A stretch of DNA of 9,569 nt. Origin: Saprospirales bacterium (GTDB taxonomy: Bacteria; Bacteroidota; Bacteroidia; Chitinophagales; Saprospiraceae). Position numbers and translations under genes: made by a program. The notes under the pieces are model-generated. The model saw only the letters and a program-made list of their open reading frames with translations. It had not been told where the DNA came from and searched no databases. Each line of letters begins with the position of its first letter. Position 1 is the stretch's first letter. This document shows, piece after piece, positions 6,902-9,569 of the stretch. Location: the NCBI GenBank assembly GCA_003559985.1, contig PWJP01000082.1, forward strand, positions 1 to 9,569, read 5' to 3'.

Positions 6902-9160
6902 TTAGAATGACCAGCCCAGATTGACGTAACCAACTAGCCTGCCCATTTCAGGACTGTAGGAAAAAGTGGTTTCCACCGGCCCGACTCTGCTGAGATACCC
7001 GAGACTGATACCCCATCCCAAAACATAGTCGTGGTGCGGCCACTCCGTGGGTAAAAAAGGTATAAGTCTAAATCCCCAGGATCCTGCCTGCATCATAGCT
7101 GAGGCAAAAAATCGCTCTCCTAAAGCCCGCTGGATTCCAATCCTGCCTGAAATATAACTGTCGTCCATAAATTGGTATTCGCGTAAACCGAGCATGGTGA
7201 ATTGTCTGTCCACAACCGGGCGATATCCCCCAATGTTGTAAAAAGTAATAAAGCCTTGTTGAGTCATTAACCTGGCGAATTCAATGAGAAAATGTGCGGT
7301 GTATTTGTCGGATAGAGGCACGTATTCCAGCCATTTTGCGTGAAGGTTTTGATAATCGATCATACTTAGATCGAGATCTCTTAATTCAGGGTCTTCGTAC
7401 CCCTCTTTTTTCAGACTCAGACTGTGACGGTATCCAAAATTGTGACTTAATGAAAAATAGAGGTCCTGACCTTTTGTTGGGAAAGCGTGGCGGTCCAGGG
7501 TGTATCTCTCCCACTTTACGCCCACCTTCCAGCCATTGATCCATCCATTGATATTTACATCTGCGTTGTTTCGTTGGGAAAGTTTTTTAATCCGCCGTCC
7601 TATGCTCACCGACCAATAACTGTCCCGGCCTCTTAAGCTTGAATATTCTACAGAGGCTTTGAACAGGGTGCGTCTGTAATCCACAGGCTGACTGTGTCCC
7701 TCGTAGGGAAATCTGATGAGGGAACCCTCCATTTCAGCGGTGATCCAATTGCTTCGATGGTCGTCCAGGAAAAAGCGCTTTCGCCCGAGCAGGGTGGGAT
7801 TTTCTCCGATGTGCAGCCTGCCCTCTGCCTGGGTGTTGTTCCAAATGGGATTTTCCAGTTGAATGCCACCACCAATCCAGACCCCAAGGTGGTCGTTGTA
7901 TCCGAGCAGACCACCCACTCTAACCAGGGATTTTTCGAGCAAGTCGATGACCAGATCGGTATTTTCGTCCTCCCTTTTTTCCGCAAAAACATAAATTCTA
8001 TCAAACAAGCCTGTGGCATAGAGTATGCGCACGGCACGAAGTACCTGGCTGCTGGTGGCTTTGTCTCCTTCCTTTAGAGGGAATGCCTGGCGCGCCATAT
8101 CTTCACTCGCAGATTCCAATCCGCGGAACTCGATGGACCTCATTTTATACTGTACGCTGGCCGGTTTTTTGGTAAATCGCTCTGTCTTTCTCTCCGCCTG
8201 GGATGCGGCAATTTCTTCAAATAGTTCGAGGTTTTTTCTGGCTTCCCTCTTTCCCAGTTCGATTATTTTTTTCACCTGGTCAAAATCGTTTGCCTCAATG
8301 CCTTCCAGAGGGATGTCCAGAAACCAGGTCGCTTTTTCCTTGTTGCTAGCGAAGGTTTTGGCATCGGAGAAAAAACCAACCTGTAGGATTACATCCAAGG
8401 GGTTTCTTAGTTGGTCAGCCGATCGTAGCCCTCTTGCCACATTGACGCCCAATACCTTATCTGCACCTATTTCATAGGCCACATCCACGGGAAAATTGTT
8501 GGATACACCGCCGTCAATCAGTTTTTTGCCATCTATTTCAACAGCGGTAAAAACAGCAGGTACCGCCATGGAAGCCCGGATCGCTGTGGAGATTATGCCA
8601 TTCCTCAATACCACTGTTTCTCCCGTTTCCAGGTCTGTCGCTACGCAGGCGAATGGAATGGGCAGGTCATTAAAGTCGCGAATATGGGACACATGCAAAA
8701 AATTGGTGCTCAGCTCGTTCCACAATTGTTGTCCCTCCAGTGCACCGGTTTCAAACTTGAGCCTGCCATCTTCAAAAGGTCTGCTGAAAAGGTATTTTCC
8801 GGCCTCCCTTCTGTTTACCGGGTGGATAAACTCCAGATTGACTTCCGAACTGAAAAGAGTATTCCAGTTTGTCCGCAATGCCATTTCCTCGATTTCCCGG
8901 GCAGTATAACCCGATGCGTACATTCCTCCCACTATGGCTCCCATACTTGTACCAGTGAGGTAATCAAGTTCGATCCCCAGGCTGTCGATTATGTGCAAAA
9001 CACCTATATGTGCCAGCCCTCTCGCCGCTCCACCGCTCAATGTGAGTCCCAGGGTTTCTCTTTTGGGATCGGAATTTTCAACCGGATTCACAGCCCGAAT
9101 TTCTGCTGTCGCTAAAAGCAGGATAGAAAAAAGGAGGAAGAATTTACTTGATTTCAACAT
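6902..9160 (-). CDS. Patatin-like phospholipase with POTRA and outer-membrane barrel (type Vd autotransporter/PlpD-like)
   Basis: 752 residues. The ATG at 9160 begins a clear signal peptide (MLKSSKFFLLFSILLLATA, about 1-23); the frame is open 37 codons further upstream, but that part looks non-coding. The patatin domain (about 35-320) has every catalytic element: oxyanion-hole GGAARG (43-48), nucleophile Ser72 in GTSMG, and Asp216 in DGG, forming the Ser-Asp dyad of lipid acyl hydrolases. Residues about 336-409 form one POTRA (MRSIEFRGL ... ILYATGLFDRIYVFAE). The remaining roughly 340 residues are a 16-strand-sized Omp85-type barrel ending in GWSF with a terminal Phe. This is the PlpD architecture: the barrel anchors in the outer membrane and the lipase is placed at or beyond the surface. 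Whether the enzyme is released or stays attached is not visible. The substrate is probably phospholipid, by family inference. Confidence 0.93.
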   Translation of the reverse strand: MLKSSKFFLLFSILLLATAEIRAVNPVENSDPKRETLGLTLSGGAARGLAHIGVLHIIDSLGIELDYLTGTSMGAIVGGMYASGYTAREIEEMALRTNWNTLFSSEVNLEFIHPVNRREAGKYLFSRPFEDGRLKFETGALEGQQLWNELSTNFLHVSHIRDFNDLPIPFACVATDLETGETVVLRNGIISTAIRASMAVPAVFTAVEIDGKKLIDGGVSNNFPVDVAYEIGADKVLGVNVARGLRSADQLRNPLDVILQVGFFSDAKTFASNKEKATWFLDIPLEGIEANDFDQVKKIIELGKREARKNLELFEEIAASQAERKTERFTKKPASVQYKMRSIEFRGLESASEDMARQAFPLKEGDKATSSQVLRAVRILYATGLFDRIYVFAEKREDENTDLVIDLLEKSLVRVGGLLGYNDHLGVWIGGGIQLENPIWNNTQAEGRLHIGENPTLLGRKRFFLDDHRSNWITAEMEGSLIRFPYEGHSQPVDYRRTLFKASVEYSSLRGRDSYWSVSIGRRIKKLSQRNNADVNINGWINGWKVGVKWERYTLDRHAFPTKGQDLYFSLSHNFGYRHSLSLKKEGYEDPELRDLDLSMIDYQNLHAKWLEYVPLSDKYTAHFLIEFARLMTQQGFITFYNIGGYRPVVDRQFTMLGLREYQFMDDSYISGRIGIQRALGERFFASAMMQAGSWGFRLIPFLPTEWPHHDYVLGWGISLGYLSRVGPVETTFSYSPEMGRLVGYVNLGWSF

Positions 9161-9531
9161 AGGGTAACAATATCCCGGTTCTGTGAACTTTTTTCGGTAA
9201 AAATTTAGATGAGCTCCATCAATGATATTTGTAACGCAATTACCCCGGCAAAAGTCCGGCTTACCAAACAAAAATTACCCGTCGGCACGAAAAAGTATTT
9301 GTGATGGTATAGTGCCCTTACTCTACCTGCATGTTTTGTAGGGAAAGTCAATCCGGGGAAGCCAAAATCTCCTCTGATTAAATTATTTCTCGTGGCATAA
9401 ATTACACCGATTCACAACATTTGAGCTATGAATTTTTTACCACTGTGAGAAGGGGAGAGGTGACCACATCTCAAGTGCCGGCGCTTCACTTTCTTCAATA
9501 AATCAGTAATTTTGCGAAAAAATAATACACA
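9161..9531. other. Intergenic region between divergent genes
   Basis: 371 bp between the start of the patatin-barrel gene (- strand) and the start of a + strand gene at 9532. No tRNA or convincing small ORF was seen. On the - side, TAATTTTTG (9279-9271) resembles the Bacteroidota -7 box with one extra base, about 110 nt before the ATG at 9160. On the + side there is an exact -7 element at 9507-9514. A near-palindrome AAGTGCCGGCGCTT (9473-9486, one G-T pair) lies just upstream of that element. Confidence 0.5.
9507..9514 (+). promoter_or_regulatory. Bacteroidota -7 element TAATTTTG before the right-edge gene
   Basis: An exact TAnnTTTG match whose last base is 17 nt before the ATG at 9532. This implies a start near 9521 and a leader of about 11 nt, common in this phylum. 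No TTTG is present 19-21 nt upstream; that position is occupied by the AAGTGCCGGCGCTT near-palindrome, so an activator or repressor could contribute. The -7 match is strong, the -33 match poor. Confidence 0.6.
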
Positions 9532-9569
9532 ATGGATTTATCATTTATTAAGACACTGGGCCTGAAGCC
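9532..9569 (+). CDS. Start of an unidentified gene, truncated by the window edge
   Basis: An ATG at 9532 opens a frame reading MDLSFIKTLGLK that stays open to the last base. Only 12 complete codons are visible, too few to assign a family. The upstream TAATTTTG promoter element and the absence of stops make a genuine start likely. It is divergent from the patatin-barrel gene. Confidence 0.55.
   Translation, partial: MDLSFIKTLGLK

Noticed and set aside
7648..8477. Alternative-frame ORFs inside the phospholipase gene
   Set aside because: All lie within a continuous, domain-supported coding frame and show no domain of their own.
9161..9271. Upstream extension of the phospholipase frame by 37 codons
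   Set aside because: The frame is open, but the extension would bury the signal peptide in the interior and lacks membrane or domain character; the ATG at 9160 gives a textbook signal sequence.
1..9569. Mobile element, CRISPR, tRNA or rRNA signals
   Set aside because: No transposase-like protein, regularly spaced direct repeats, terminal inverted repeats flanking a gene, cloverleaf or rRNA-like stretch was seen on either strand.

Overview
This window looks like chromosomal DNA of a Bacteroidota bacterium. Two -7 elements match the Bacteroidota consensus TAnnTTTG exactly: one before rplU with a TTTG 21 nt upstream, and one before the gene that runs off the right end. Shine-Dalgarno sequences are sparse, and the gene families (PDZ aspartyl protease, patatin-barrel protein, LolDE-like ABC cassette with an outer-membrane barrel) are common in that phylum. 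The sequence does not fix the genus.

Left third, + strand (15-3176): a co-directional three-gene unit. It encodes a FtsX/MacB-type ABC permease, its LolD-like ATPase, and a secreted outer-membrane beta-barrel protein with a porin-like GRQxVNWG motif. Gaps are only 34-35 bp, so the three are probably one operon that may begin before the window. The simplest reading is an envelope ABC machine for lipoprotein, lipid or small-molecule trafficking, paired with an outer-membrane component.

Middle, - strand (3186-4370): the rplU-rpmA ribosomal operon, with a recognisable promoter and a shared hairpin/T-tract terminator facing the ABC operon. bL21 has normal length. The bL27 gene is about 2.8 times normal length: after a complete bL27 domain it carries a Lys/Ala/Glu/Pro-rich linker and a helix-hairpin-helix domain. 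This is the most unusual feature here.

Right half, all - strand: a secreted two-lobed aspartyl protease with PDZ domain (4377-5621), a bile acid:sodium symporter-family transporter (5738-6649, GTG start with a strong SD), and a patatin-like phospholipase fused to one POTRA and an Omp85-type barrel (6902-9160, type Vd autotransporter/PlpD architecture). Between the last two, 252 bp contain a cluster of inverted repeats built on TTTGCGG/CCGCAAA that no gene explains. At the right edge a + strand gene begins at 9532 behind a TAATTTTG element.

No tRNA, rRNA, insertion sequence, CRISPR array or prophage signal was seen. Most of the window is ordinary housekeeping and envelope genes. The points for a second look are the bL27 fusion, the ABC-plus-barrel cassette, and the unexplained inverted repeats.
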